Source: Bermanella sp034110565
GTDB taxonomy: Bacteria; Pseudomonadota; Gammaproteobacteria; Pseudomonadales; Oceanobacteraceae
Assembly (NCBI GenBank): GCA_034110565.1
Contig: JAWUYY010000084.1
Location: forward strand, 1 to 37,178
Direction of reading: 5' to 3'
DNA length: 37,178 bases
The position numbers were made by a program, and so were the translations under genes. Under the pieces are notes generated by a model. It saw only the letters and a program-made list of their open reading frames with translations, did no database searches and had not been told where the DNA came from. Below are positions 17,451-24,676 of the stretch, piece by piece. Each line of letters opens with the position of its first letter. Position 1 is the first letter of the stretch.

Positions 17451-19769
17451 TTAATCAAGGTGTTTAGGAATCACTATCTGAACACTAAAACCGCTGCCTT
17501 TCACCGGAAAGAACAAACGACCCTTTAGCGCTTGGCATACTAGGTTATAAATCATATATAAGCCTAAACCAATATGGCCATCTGGTCCTTTTTTGGTAGT
17601 GAAAAATGGCTTACAAAGATTTCTAACATCTTCAGGCTTAATACCGACACCATTATCATTAAAACAGATAGTGATTTTATCTTTGCTCTCTTCCGCTATG
17701 CGTATTTTAATTAAAGGTGTTTGCCCATCATCTGCATGGCTGTGCAGCAGTGCATTGTCTATCAATTGAATTAAAATCGAAGACAGCGCAGTTTTATAGG
17801 TATAAATTTTTAAACTTGGATCACAATCGATATCTACTCGCCAACCTGCCATACGCCAGCGCTGACTATTCACCACGTTTTCGATTAAATCCAAAATCGC
17901 TACATGGCTGGCTTTTAAGCCTAACTGCCAAGATGATACTTCTCTGAAGCGCTTAACCACTTTCGTGATGCGTTTTTGGTTTTTGGTGACTAAGCCTATA
18001 GACTGACTAATTAAGCCAATGAACTTTTCATAATCCGTTATTCCAATATTTTCATCTTTCTGCCGTGCGACAACATCATCCAAGCCTTCTCGCAAAAACG
18101 CCATTGTTGCTACATTACTGCCTAAGGGCATGCTGATTTCTTTGGCAATACCCAATGAAAATAGCTCCATAATTGTTAATCGTTCTTGATCAAGCTCGGC
18201 TCTTAATTTTTCAGATATTTTACGCTCTGTAATATCTTGAACGGTGCCTTCAAACCCCACTTCTTCTGACGATTTAAAATATCGCAAATTAATACTGACC
18301 CAGCGCTCTTCACCACTTTTTCTTTTAATTAACAGTTCATTATCGGTGCTTTGCCCATCATGCCTAGCTTGTCTCACCATCATTTGAAAATCATTAAAAT
18401 TAGAGCGTAAGTATTTACGTATATCTGTTACTTGCTCCAGCATCTCTTGGCGATGTTCAAACCCGAATATATTGGCACACGCACGGTTAACGCTGCTTAA
18501 TTGGTAATGTTGATCCGACTGAAAGTTGCCGATAGGTGCGTTTTCATAAAGATTTTGATAACGGCTTAATGCTTTTAGGTGCTCATCTTTGCTTTTTATT
18601 AATGCTTTCTCAGTCATTAAGCGTTCTTGGTTGGAGGAAGATATTCGATCTGCCAGCGAAAATGCCAAAAACAGTACTTCTAACATCGAACCAATTAGAT
18701 ACCCATAGGTACTTAACCAAGTGGTATCACCGATGCCTAGTCCTCTTAAGTTGAGCAAAAGTAAACCACCTAAAAATAACGCCCAAGCACATGTAAAATA
18801 ACGTGCAGCGGTGTAACCTTTAAACCATAAATATGCACCAGAAAGTAACCCTGAAGTAATCGATATGATGCCAGTTAATACAATTAACGGGGTAGCTATA
18901 CTGTAATCTAAGATAAATAAACCAAAGAGGTTAACCACCACCATCACCCGCAACGCTACAAAATATTTATACAATTTCGGGCTACTACTTGATAACCGTA
19001 AAAAAGTTGACATGAAAGTTAAAACCGCTAGCTGATATAAACAGTACGTAATAGGAAAACTATAATGATTTACTTCAGGCAAGTTAGGCCAAAACCAAGC
19101 AAAGCCCCGGCCATCAAACGATAATTGCAATAATAAAAATGACACAACGCTTAGTACATAATATAAATAGCCACGCTCTTTAATCACTAAAAAAATAAAC
19201 AAGTGATAAAACGCCATAACCAGCAAGACACCATAATAGGCACCGTAAATGGCTTGCTCTTTTACGAGGTGCTCAGCGTATGAAATTTCAGACCACCACT
19301 TGATAGGCAGCATCATCGTGCCTTGGGTTTCGATACGGGCAATTAAGCGAAAGTGAGTTGATTTCTGACCATTAGACATACCCAAAACAAAATCAGGCAC
19401 TTTTACTAAACGCTCAGAGAATGGCCGAGCATCACCACTGTGAAGGTTGGCGACCTGCTCATCGCCTTTATAAATATAGAGATCAAGGTAGTCGAGTAAA
19501 GGGTAAGGAATTTGAACAACCCACTCACCCTCACGGTAAGTTTGAACGCTTTGCATCACCCACAAGGTATCGTTGGAGTAACCAAAGTTCAGCTCTCCTT
19601 CAATTTTTTGCCAGTGGGCCTCTTCTAGCACCTCTTGTACCGAATGAGGCTCATTTTCAGGCTCAATCCAGTAGTACACACTAGAAGATGACAGCCCTGG
19701 TATGTTTTGCTCTATGGCATGGCTCGGAGCGAGCCATAACAGGGTTAAAAGAATTAAAAGATATTTCAA
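17451..19769 (-). CDS. 7TMR-DISM/PAS sensor histidine-kinase-like protein lacking the H-box histidine
   Basis: A 772-residue membrane sensor. Residues 1-18 are a signal peptide. A periplasmic DISM extracellular domain (about 25-160) is followed by seven membrane spans of the 7TMR-DISM type (about 175-375), a PAS domain (about 403-516, ending VQDITERK), a dimerisation helix pair and a C-terminal HATPase. The ATPase boxes look intact: LIQLIDNALLHS, DNGVGIKPED and GHIGLGLYM. The dimerisation helix reads LGIAKEISMPLG where kinases of this type read G-I-A-H-E-I-N-T-P-L-G, so the phospho-acceptor histidine is K543 (codon AAA, 18141-18143). The start is a TTG at 19767-19769 leading straight into the signal peptide. 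No response regulator gene lies next to it. Confidence 0.88.
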   Translation of the reverse strand: MKYLLILLTLLWLAPSHAIEQNIPGLSSSSVYYWIEPENEPHSVQEVLEEAHWQKIEGELNFGYSNDTLWVMQSVQTYREGEWVVQIPYPLLDYLDLYIYKGDEQVANLHSGDARPFSERLVKVPDFVLGMSNGQKSTHFRLIARIETQGTMMLPIKWWSEISYAEHLVKEQAIYGAYYGVLLVMAFYHLFIFLVIKERGYLYYVLSVVSFLLLQLSFDGRGFAWFWPNLPEVNHYSFPITYCLYQLAVLTFMSTFLRLSSSSPKLYKYFVALRVMVVVNLFGLFILDYSIATPLIVLTGIISITSGLLSGAYLWFKGYTAARYFTCAWALFLGGLLLLNLRGLGIGDTTWLSTYGYLIGSMLEVLFLAFSLADRISSSNQERLMTEKALIKSKDEHLKALSRYQNLYENAPIGNFQSDQHYQLSSVNRACANIFGFEHRQEMLEQVTDIRKYLRSNFNDFQMMVRQARHDGQSTDNELLIKRKSGEERWVSINLRYFKSSEEVGFEGTVQDITERKISEKLRAELDQERLTIMELFSLGIAKEISMPLGSNVATMAFLREGLDDVVARQKDENIGITDYEKFIGLISQSIGLVTKNQKRITKVVKRFREVSSWQLGLKASHVAILDLIENVVNSQRWRMAGWRVDIDCDPSLKIYTYKTALSSILIQLIDNALLHSHADDGQTPLIKIRIAEESKDKITICFNDNGVGIKPEDVRNLCKPFFTTKKGPDGHIGLGLYMIYNLVCQALKGRLFFPVKGSGFSVQIVIPKHLD

Positions 19770-20195
19770 ATTACGCCATCCAACCTTACTCTTTTATAAG
19801 CTTAGCACCATTGAAAAACTCTTCACGGACATATATGTTAATGGACAGCAGTGGCCATATTTGACCCTCATTACTTACGGCGTCATATGTCAGTTAATAC
19901 AAACTGGCTTATGTCACATAAGGTGAGCAAGGGGAGCGAATCAGGTGGTCGCCATTGTCTAAGCACCGTATTTTATTATGGTCACTAACTTGTTATTCCT
20001 TCGCCCATTGCTTTGAAGCCCCAAGCTTAGGCCCAAGTTAGAAAAATCTAGCTACGTGCGTTATATCAGCTCATGCCTGAACTGGCCCAAAGCCCTGCCA
20101 TAGCTAGATATTAAAACTCGCTCCCCTCCTTAAGACTTACAACGCCTATAGGAATCTTTGCTAGTCTTAACATAATAGGCTGCCAAGGAATCCTA
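19770..20195. other. 426-nt intergenic region dense in inverted repeats, upstream of a small membrane protein gene
   Basis: No convincing open frame. A near-perfect palindrome, CTTATGT, one base, ACATAAG, lies at 19908-19922 and may be an operator. From 19930 to 20170 there are four perfect inverted repeats of 8-10 bp arranged without crossing (listed as a candidate RNA). The ribosome site of the gene at 20196 (AAGGA, 20185-20189) follows. Confidence 0.5.
19930..20170 (+). ncRNA. Candidate structured RNA or leader (four compatible stems)
   Basis: Perfect complementary arms: AGGGGAGCGA (19930-19939) with TCGCTCCCCT (20118-20127); inside it CTAACTTG (19985-19992) with CAAGTTAG (20034-20041), and ATCTAGCTA (20046-20054) with TAGCTAGAT (20101-20109); then TTAAGACT (20130-20137) with AGTCTTAA (20163-20170). 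The first stem encloses the next two, as in a multi-branch RNA; the fourth is adjacent. The strand is not proven; plus is chosen because the small membrane protein gene follows. It could instead be a small transposon-like element with terminal inverted repeats. I do not match it to a known RNA family. Confidence 0.35.
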
Positions 20196-20429
20196 ATGGC
20201 CAAACCCAAGATAATCCCTAGCAATACTAAAGCCCTGCTTAAATTTCTTATGGTCATTCTGATATTGGTTGGGCTTGGACTTTTGTACCATTTTAAAACA
20301 GACCAAGGTCTTGAGAACACTCAGCGTTTTTTTGAGAACCGAAAAGATGTACAGGAATACCACAAATACAAAGAAGATGAGGAGTCGGCTAAAAAGCGCG
20401 CAGAGAAAAACATTTTTTTACAAAACTAG
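20196..20429 (+). CDS. Small single-span membrane protein, unknown function
   Basis: A 77-residue protein with a short basic N terminus, one membrane span at about 15-31 (LKFLMVILILVGLGLLYHF) and a highly charged C-terminal tail rich in Lys and Glu (KYKEDEESAKKRAEKN) that is probably helical. The ATG has AAGGA six bases upstream, which supports real translation. By the positive-inside rule the N terminus (several Lys before the span) is likely cytoplasmic, although the tail is also charged. I do not recognise a family. It stands alone after the structured intergenic region and converges on tesB, whose stop lies 42 nt away. Confidence 0.6.
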   Translation: MAKPKIIPSNTKALLKFLMVILILVGLGLLYHFKTDQGLENTQRFFENRKDVQEYHKYKEDEESAKKRAEKNIFLQN

Positions 20430-20470
20430 CGGGGCGAAACCTGATCCGTTTAGGCTGCCCCTTAAAAACC

Positions 20471-21346
20471 TTAGCGCTTCTGACGTATCAAACCTTCTTG
20501 CGCCACACTCATCATTAACTGACCATCACGGTGATAAATTTGCCCCATGTTTAACCCTCGGGCACCTGATGCCGCAGGGCTTTGCATACTGTAGAGCATC
20601 CAATCATCCAGCCTAGGCTTGTGATGGAACCAAATAGCATGATCTAAACTCGCCACTTGCATGCCTTTTGACGCAAACGAGACCCCATGAGGCAGCAGCG
20701 CTGTACCCACCAACTGAAAGTCTGAAGTATAAGCCAGTAAAGAGTAATGAAGCGCAAGATCTTGAGTACTCCAATCATTAACTGGCTTAAACCATACATC
20801 TTTGTGAGGCTCACGCTTATCAGGCGTAAATGAGTTCACAGGGTTAATCGGTCTGGTTTCTATTGGTTTATCTGCGATGAATTTATCGCGGACTTTTTCC
20901 GGGATCATTTCAGAAAATTTACGCGTAATTTCCAACTGAGACACAAGACCCTCAGGGCCTTTTACATCCGGCATGGGCATTTGATGCTCAAAGCCTTCTT
21001 CCGGTAGTTGAAAGCTGGTGTTTTGCGTCAGAATGATTTTACCGTCTTGAATGGCGTCGACGCGTAAAGATGAAAAACTACGCCCTTTTCGTAATACCTC
21101 TACCCGATAATCAACATGTCCATTTACATGCCCTGGTAATAAAAAATAAGCATGCATTGAATGAGGCAAGAAGCCTTCTGGAGCCGCTTGCATGGCCGCA
21201 TTTAAGGACTGGCCAAGTATTTGCCCACCAAATAAATTTGGAAAGCCTAAGTCTTCACATTCTCCACGGTACAAAAAGGTTTGTGGGCCTTCATGCAGGA
21301 ATTTAACACTTAATAAATCAATTAATTGCTGGGTAACAGCGTGCAT
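20471..21346 (-). CDS. tesB: Acyl-CoA thioesterase II TesB
   Basis: TesB hydrolyses medium- and long-chain acyl-CoA esters to free fatty acid and CoA in the cytoplasm. The double hot-dog fold is recognisable: an N-terminal half with LFGGQILGQSLNAAM, and a C-terminal half with SLDHAIWFHHKPRLDDWMLYS, then SPAASGARGLNMGQIYHRDG and the ending SVAQEGLIRQKR. The aspartate in SLDHAIWF and the glutamine in VAQEG correspond to catalytic residues D204 and Q278 of E. coli TesB. The start is set at the ATG 21344-21346, which has AAGGA seven bases upstream; the frame is open from a GTG at 21370, ahead of that ribosome site. This gives 291 residues, the usual length. It is monocistronic. Confidence 0.95.
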   Translation of the reverse strand: MHAVTQQLIDLLSVKFLHEGPQTFLYRGECEDLGFPNLFGGQILGQSLNAAMQAAPEGFLPHSMHAYFLLPGHVNGHVDYRVEVLRKGRSFSSLRVDAIQDGKIILTQNTSFQLPEEGFEHQMPMPDVKGPEGLVSQLEITRKFSEMIPEKVRDKFIADKPIETRPINPVNSFTPDKREPHKDVWFKPVNDWSTQDLALHYSLLAYTSDFQLVGTALLPHGVSFASKGMQVASLDHAIWFHHKPRLDDWMLYSMQSPAASGARGLNMGQIYHRDGQLMMSVAQEGLIRQKR

Positions 21347-21470
21347 TGGGTTGTCCTTAATTAATACCACTTAGACCAGTTTAGATTAAACACTCTACTG
21401 ACAGGATATTCAAACACATGTTTGAACGCAAAGTTACCCGTAAAAACACGCTGTCACTTTAAACGGCCCA

Positions 21471-21499
21471 TTGGTGACGCCTGCCCTTTGCCCTATAAT
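21471..21499 (+). promoter_or_regulatory. Sigma-70-type promoter of trmA
   Basis: TTGGTG (21471-21476), exactly 17 nt, then a perfect TATAAT (21494-21499). Transcription would begin near 21506, giving a leader of about 27 nt before the chosen trmA ATG. This also argues against the upstream in-frame TTG at 21422 as the start. Confidence 0.7.
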
Positions 21500-21532
21500 G
21501 CGCCCTCAATTGATATCCAAGGTAGTGGTTGC

Positions 21533-22615
21533 ATGCATCAAGTGGCACCAGAGCAGTATTCAAGCCTATTGGCAGAGAAACAGCAGCAAATTGAAGAGCA
21601 ATTTGCGCCGTTTAATATTGGTGACATCGACGTTTACCCAAGTGAACCTCTACACTTTCGCCAAAGAGCTGAATTCCGAGTGTGGCACGAAGGGGAAGAA
21701 TGCTTCCACGCCATGTTTGAACCCGGCACCAAGACTGACCCAATAAAAATCAGCCACTTCCCTATTGCAAGCCTTGCGATCTGTGAACTAATGCCTAAGG
21801 TCATTCAAGCCATCAACGAACAACCCATTCTTAAACACAAGCTTTTTCAGGTGGAGTATTTAAATACCCTATCAGGCGAAATGCTGGTCACGCTGATTTA
21901 CCACAAACAGCTCAACGACGAGTGGATCGCAGCGGCCACCGCCATTAAAGAAGCACTCGGCATTCATCTTATTGGCCGAGCGCGCAAAATGCGCTTATTG
22001 CTTGATCAAGAATACGTAATGGAAACCCTAAACGTAGACGGCAAGGCCATTCAATATCAACAAATTGAAGCCAGCTTCACCCAACCCAATGCCCGCGTGA
22101 ATGAAAAAATGCTCAGCTGGGCCCGCGGTTGTGCCACAGCAGGCAATGCGGATTTATTAGAATTATATTGCGGTAATGGTAACTTCTCTTTAGCCCTAGC
22201 TGACCAGTACCGCAGCGTATTCGCCACAGAGATCAGTAAAACATCCGTTCACGCCGCTAACTTCGCCAAGCAAGCTAACGGCATTGATAACGTCACATTT
22301 GCCCGAGTCAGCGCTGAAGAATTCACCGAACACATGAATGGTACCCACAAACGCAAGCGCCTAGCCGGCTTGGGCTTAGAGGATGCCGACTTTCAAACCG
22401 TCTTAGTGGACCCACCAAGAGCCGGTCTTGATGAAGCCAGCTGTGAAATGATCAGCCGCTACCCCAATATTATTTACATCAGCTGTAACCCTAATACGTT
22501 AGAAGCAAACCTCGAACAGCTCAGCAAAACTCATGAAGTCAAACGTTTCGCCATGTTTGACCAGTTTCCCTATACCCACCACATCGAATGCGGCGCGTAC
22601 TTACAAGCCAAGTAA
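21533..22615 (+). CDS. trmA: tRNA (uracil-54-C5)-methyltransferase TrmA
   Basis: TrmA makes the ribothymidine (m5U54) in the T-loop of tRNAs, using S-adenosylmethionine. The sequence follows E. coli TrmA closely. It has RQRAEFRVWHEG near the start and LFQVEYLNTLSGEMLVTLIYH, the SAM-binding motif LLELYCGNGNFSLAL, DPPRAGLD, the catalytic cysteine in YISCNPNTL, and the ending FDQFPYTHHIECGAYL. The start was placed at ATG 21533 (360 aa, beginning MHQVAPEQYSSLL) because it matches the E. coli N terminus and lies just downstream of the promoter at 21471-21499; the longer open frame from TTG 21422 would begin upstream of that promoter. A hairpin follows the stop. Confidence 0.95.
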   Translation: MHQVAPEQYSSLLAEKQQQIEEQFAPFNIGDIDVYPSEPLHFRQRAEFRVWHEGEECFHAMFEPGTKTDPIKISHFPIASLAICELMPKVIQAINEQPILKHKLFQVEYLNTLSGEMLVTLIYHKQLNDEWIAAATAIKEALGIHLIGRARKMRLLLDQEYVMETLNVDGKAIQYQQIEASFTQPNARVNEKMLSWARGCATAGNADLLELYCGNGNFSLALADQYRSVFATEISKTSVHAANFAKQANGIDNVTFARVSAEEFTEHMNGTHKRKRLAGLGLEDADFQTVLVDPPRAGLDEASCEMISRYPNIIYISCNPNTLEANLEQLSKTHEVKRFAMFDQFPYTHHIECGAYLQAK

Positions 22616-22619
22616 TCGC

Positions 22620-22667
22620 AAGTGACTCTTACAAAAAACACAATCACGTAAGGGTCACTTACACTCT
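22620..22667 (+). terminator. Hairpin, probable terminator of trmA
   Basis: AAGTGACTCTTAC (22620-22632) pairs with GTAAGGGTCACTT (22648-22660), 13 pairs including one G-U, around a 15-nt loop. The following bases ACACTCTTTT hold only a short T-run, so this is a weak intrinsic terminator at best. Confidence 0.45.
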
Positions 22668-22740
22668 TTTACATAATCACAACTGACTAACATGCTTCAT
22701 ACATGAATAATGGTTACACCTAGTACGAGTGTACATATTT

Positions 22741-23013
22741 ATGACTTCACCACAAAATCATCCTTTTTTCTCATTAGTTAACAACCAGTGTCAGGCCGAA
22801 GCCGCATTAGCTGCATTGATGTGCTGCGGCAGCCAAGAAGAAAGACGTCACTTTGAGCCAGAAGTATTAAAGCTCAAGCGAGAGTGGTTACATGCAGAAC
22901 AAGAGTTTTGCTTGGCGGAAAAAATTAATGGGTTAATTGCGAATTATGTTGAAAACGTCGGCGAGTTAAGCGATCAACTGATTATATTTATCAGTAAGAG
23001 TTTTAAGCACTAG
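22741..23013 (+). CDS. Small hypothetical protein, Cys-containing, helical
   Basis: A 90-residue protein of unknown function, beginning at ATG 22741 (MTSPQNHPFFSLVNNQ); a GTG at 22729 is in frame, and neither has a strong ribosome site. It has no signal or membrane span and reads as helices, with a central segment AALAALMCCGSQEERRHFEPE and a second helix REWLHAEQEFCLAEKINGLIA. The regular composition and length suggest a real gene, but support is modest. It lies between trmA (same strand, 125 nt upstream) and tRNA-Pro (opposite strand). Confidence 0.5.
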   Translation: MTSPQNHPFFSLVNNQCQAEAALAALMCCGSQEERRHFEPEVLKLKREWLHAEQEFCLAEKINGLIANYVENVGELSDQLIIFISKSFKH

Positions 23014-23220
23014 GTTTTGCTTTCCCCCTCAAGCTGTATCCCACTTGTACTTATCTGCTTTACCTTACATAAAAAACAACTCTTTAGGCCGCTACTCGGC
23101 CAAATTTAATGCCACATAATTGAGCTGAAACGAACATCACTTAAACAACCTCAATACAAAATAGCGTTGTTTTAAACAAGAATAAAAGCAAAAGAAGAAG
23201 ATATTAGATTAACTAGAAAT

Positions 23221-23297
23221 TGGTCGGGACAGTAGGATTTGAACCTACGACCCCCAGCACCCCATGCTGGTGCGCTACCAGGCTGCGCCATGCCCCG
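23221..23297 (-). tRNA. tRNA-Pro (anticodon GGG)
   Basis: Read on the minus strand, a full 77-nt cloverleaf can be drawn. The acceptor is CGGGGCA paired with TGTCCCG (one G-U), the D arm contains GGTAGCGC, and the anticodon stem is CCAGC/GCTGG with loop ATGGGGT, so the anticodon is GGG (reads CCC and CCU). The T arm is GTAGG-TTCAAAT-CCTAC. Discriminator A and the CCA end are encoded (TGGT at 23221-23224 on the plus strand). G37 next to the anticodon fits proline tRNAs. A promoter and a leader hairpin lie immediately upstream. About 120 nt downstream, GGCCG-ctact-CGGCC (23087-23101) followed on the minus strand by T-rich sequence could end the transcript. Confidence 0.96.
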
Positions 23298-23300
23298 ACA

Positions 23301-23356
23301 CACTTACCAAGGCGGTAAGTGGCCAGAACTATATACTAAGCATTTGATTTTGTGAA
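23301..23356 (-). promoter_or_regulatory. tRNA-Pro promoter with a leader hairpin
   Basis: On the minus strand TTCACA (23356-23351), exactly 17 nt, then TATAGT (23333-23328). The start of transcription would fall at 23321 or 23320. That is the first base of a perfect 8-bp inverted repeat, CACTTACC-GCCTT-GGTAAGTG (23321-23301), which ends three bases before the mature tRNA 5' end. The primary transcript would thus open with a hairpin. Confidence 0.6.
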
Positions 23357-23412
23357 GGTTTTCGCTTTGCAAAAAACACGCTGTTTCACCCTCACACATT
23401 GGCTCTTATAAA

Positions 23413-23952
23413 TTAAACAAACTGTTTAAATGGGGCATCAACTGGCGTATCTGCCAAGTGATTGGTGAAGTTACTCATGATTTTCTGAGACAGACCCAAC
23501 ACAATTTCAAGCAGCTGCTGCTTGTCGTAACCGGCGGCATAAAACTTACTCAAGTCTTCTGCTGACAACACACCACGTTGACGCACCATAGCTAACGTAG
23601 TGTCACGTAGTACTTCAAGCTTTTCATCTGCCAGTTCGGTTTTATTCCGCAGCGCATCAATAATGCTTTGATCCACTTTCATAGAGTGAGCAATGCCGGT
23701 ATGAGCCGGTACACAGTAGTGACAATCGTGTTCGATATTGATTGACTGCCATACAACCGTTAACTCATCTGCGTTAAATGAGGTTTGTTGAAATAACTCA
23801 TGCACTTGCTGATATGCATCTAATAACTGAGGCGACTGAGCCATCACAGCGTGTAAATTAGGTAACATGCCAAACGCTTTAACCGACTTCTCTAGCAATG
23901 GTTTCGCAGCTTGCGGGGCAGTTTCTAGTGTGTACAAAGTGAAATCAGACAT
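23413..23952 (-). CDS. Carboxymuconolactone decarboxylase / AhpD-like protein
   Basis: A 179-residue helical protein of the AhpD/CMD superfamily. The redox signature E74-H-D-C77-H-Y-C80-V-P-A-H84 is the full E-x2-C-x2-C-x3-H set used by alkylhydroperoxidase-type members, so a thiol peroxidase or reductase role is more likely than lactone decarboxylation. The N-terminal AFGMLPNLHAVMAQSP stretch is also typical. It is transcribed divergently from a TetR gene across a 118-nt gap that contains a palindromic operator, so it is the probable target of that repressor. The inducer is not known; a reactive electrophile or peroxide is a guess from the family. Confidence 0.88.
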   Translation of the reverse strand: MSDFTLYTLETAPQAAKPLLEKSVKAFGMLPNLHAVMAQSPQLLDAYQQVHELFQQTSFNADELTVVWQSINIEHDCHYCVPAHTGIAHSMKVDQSIIDALRNKTELADEKLEVLRDTTLAMVRQRGVLSAEDLSKFYAAGYDKQQLLEIVLGLSQKIMSNFTNHLADTPVDAPFKQFV

Positions 23953-24013
23953 ATGAAGTACCTTCTTTATTGAGTTTTAACTAGGTTTAATCTAGTGACA
24001 GTGCACACAATAT

Positions 24014-24058
24014 TTGATTTTGAGCGATCGTTCAAGCTATTATTGAACAACTGTTCAA
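24014..24058. promoter_or_regulatory. TetR-type operator in the divergent promoter region
   Basis: TTGAACA (24043-24049), two bases, TGTTCAA (24052-24058) is a perfect inverted repeat ending 12 nt before the TetR start codon. A further half-site GTTCAA lies at 24030-24035. A plausible promoter for the TetR gene, TTGATT (24014-24019), 18 nt, TATTAT (24038-24043), is overlapped by these sites, as expected for autoregulation and for control of the divergent AhpD-like gene. Confidence 0.6.
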
Positions 24059-24070
24059 AAGGTCTGTTCC

Positions 24071-24664
24071 ATGGCAAATACAATTAAATTCAATCGAGAT
24101 GAAGTTTTGCACAAAGCCAGTGACCTATTCTGGGCGAAAGGCTTTGCTGGTACATCTATCCGAGACATTCAAGATACCGTCAACATGCGCCCTGGCAGCA
24201 TATATGCGACCTTTGGCAGTAAAGAAGGCTTATATAAAGAATCGCTTCTAACCTATGCCCAAGGCATGGGGGAAAAACTCGATGAGTACATTGAACAGGC
24301 CGATAGCCCCATTGAAGGGCTACAAAAATTTGTAGAGTACATCATCATAGAAAGTGCAGAGCACAACCCAAGCGGCGTGTGCATGCTGTATAAAGCCAGT
24401 GGCGAATTCAATGGGCAAAATCCCGCTTTGTTTGAATTCAGCCAGACGCTTATCGACAGTGTTGAAAACAAGGTTGTTCAAGTATTCGATTCGGCCAAGC
24501 AACAAGGCTTGCTCTCAACAGACTTTGATACAGCAAATGCAGCTCAGCAATTTGTTATATCGTTTACAGGTTTAAGAAATTATTTTAACGGACGTAACCA
24601 GCCTGAACTTGCTAAGCAACTCATTGATAAAATGTTCTTATCTTTAATCAATGAATCTAGCTAA
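24071..24664 (+). CDS. TetR/AcrR-family transcriptional repressor
   Basis: A 197-residue regulator with an N-terminal TetR helix-turn-helix (residues about 10-55): the classic DLFWAKGFAGTSIRDIQ, then MRPGSIYATFGSKEGLYKESL. The C-terminal helical ligand domain includes NPSGVCMLYKASGEF; its cysteine near residue 100 could be a sensing residue, as in some electrophile-responsive relatives, but this is speculation. It is divergent from the AhpD-like gene with an inverted-repeat operator between them, which makes it the likely repressor of both. It converges on the lipase gene, whose stop codon lies 12 nt away. Confidence 0.92.
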   Translation: MANTIKFNRDEVLHKASDLFWAKGFAGTSIRDIQDTVNMRPGSIYATFGSKEGLYKESLLTYAQGMGEKLDEYIEQADSPIEGLQKFVEYIIIESAEHNPSGVCMLYKASGEFNGQNPALFEFSQTLIDSVENKVVQVFDSAKQQGLLSTDFDTANAAQQFVISFTGLRNYFNGRNQPELAKQLIDKMFLSLINESS

Positions 24665-24676
24665 GAGTATTTACAT

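Noticed and set aside
19908..19922. 15-bp palindrome CTTATGT-C-ACATAAG as a separate finding
   Set aside because: A single short palindrome 286 nt from the next start codon; noted in the intergenic entry but too weak alone.
19985..20041. A 57-nt imperfect hairpin, CTAACTTG ... CAAGTTAG, resembling an integron attC site
   Set aside because: The outer bases do not fit the attC core boxes (R-Y-Y-Y-A-A-C and G-T-T-R-R-R-Y) on either strand, and no cassette or integrase is nearby.
20269..20616. A 115-codon plus-strand frame overlapping the small membrane protein gene and the tesB end
   Set aside because: It overlaps two better-supported genes in other frames, has no ribosome site, and its second half is antisense to tesB.
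21422..21532. N-terminal extension of TrmA from the TTG at 21422
   Set aside because: It lies upstream of a TTGGTG-17-TATAAT promoter and has no counterpart in E. coli TrmA, which matches from the ATG at 21533.
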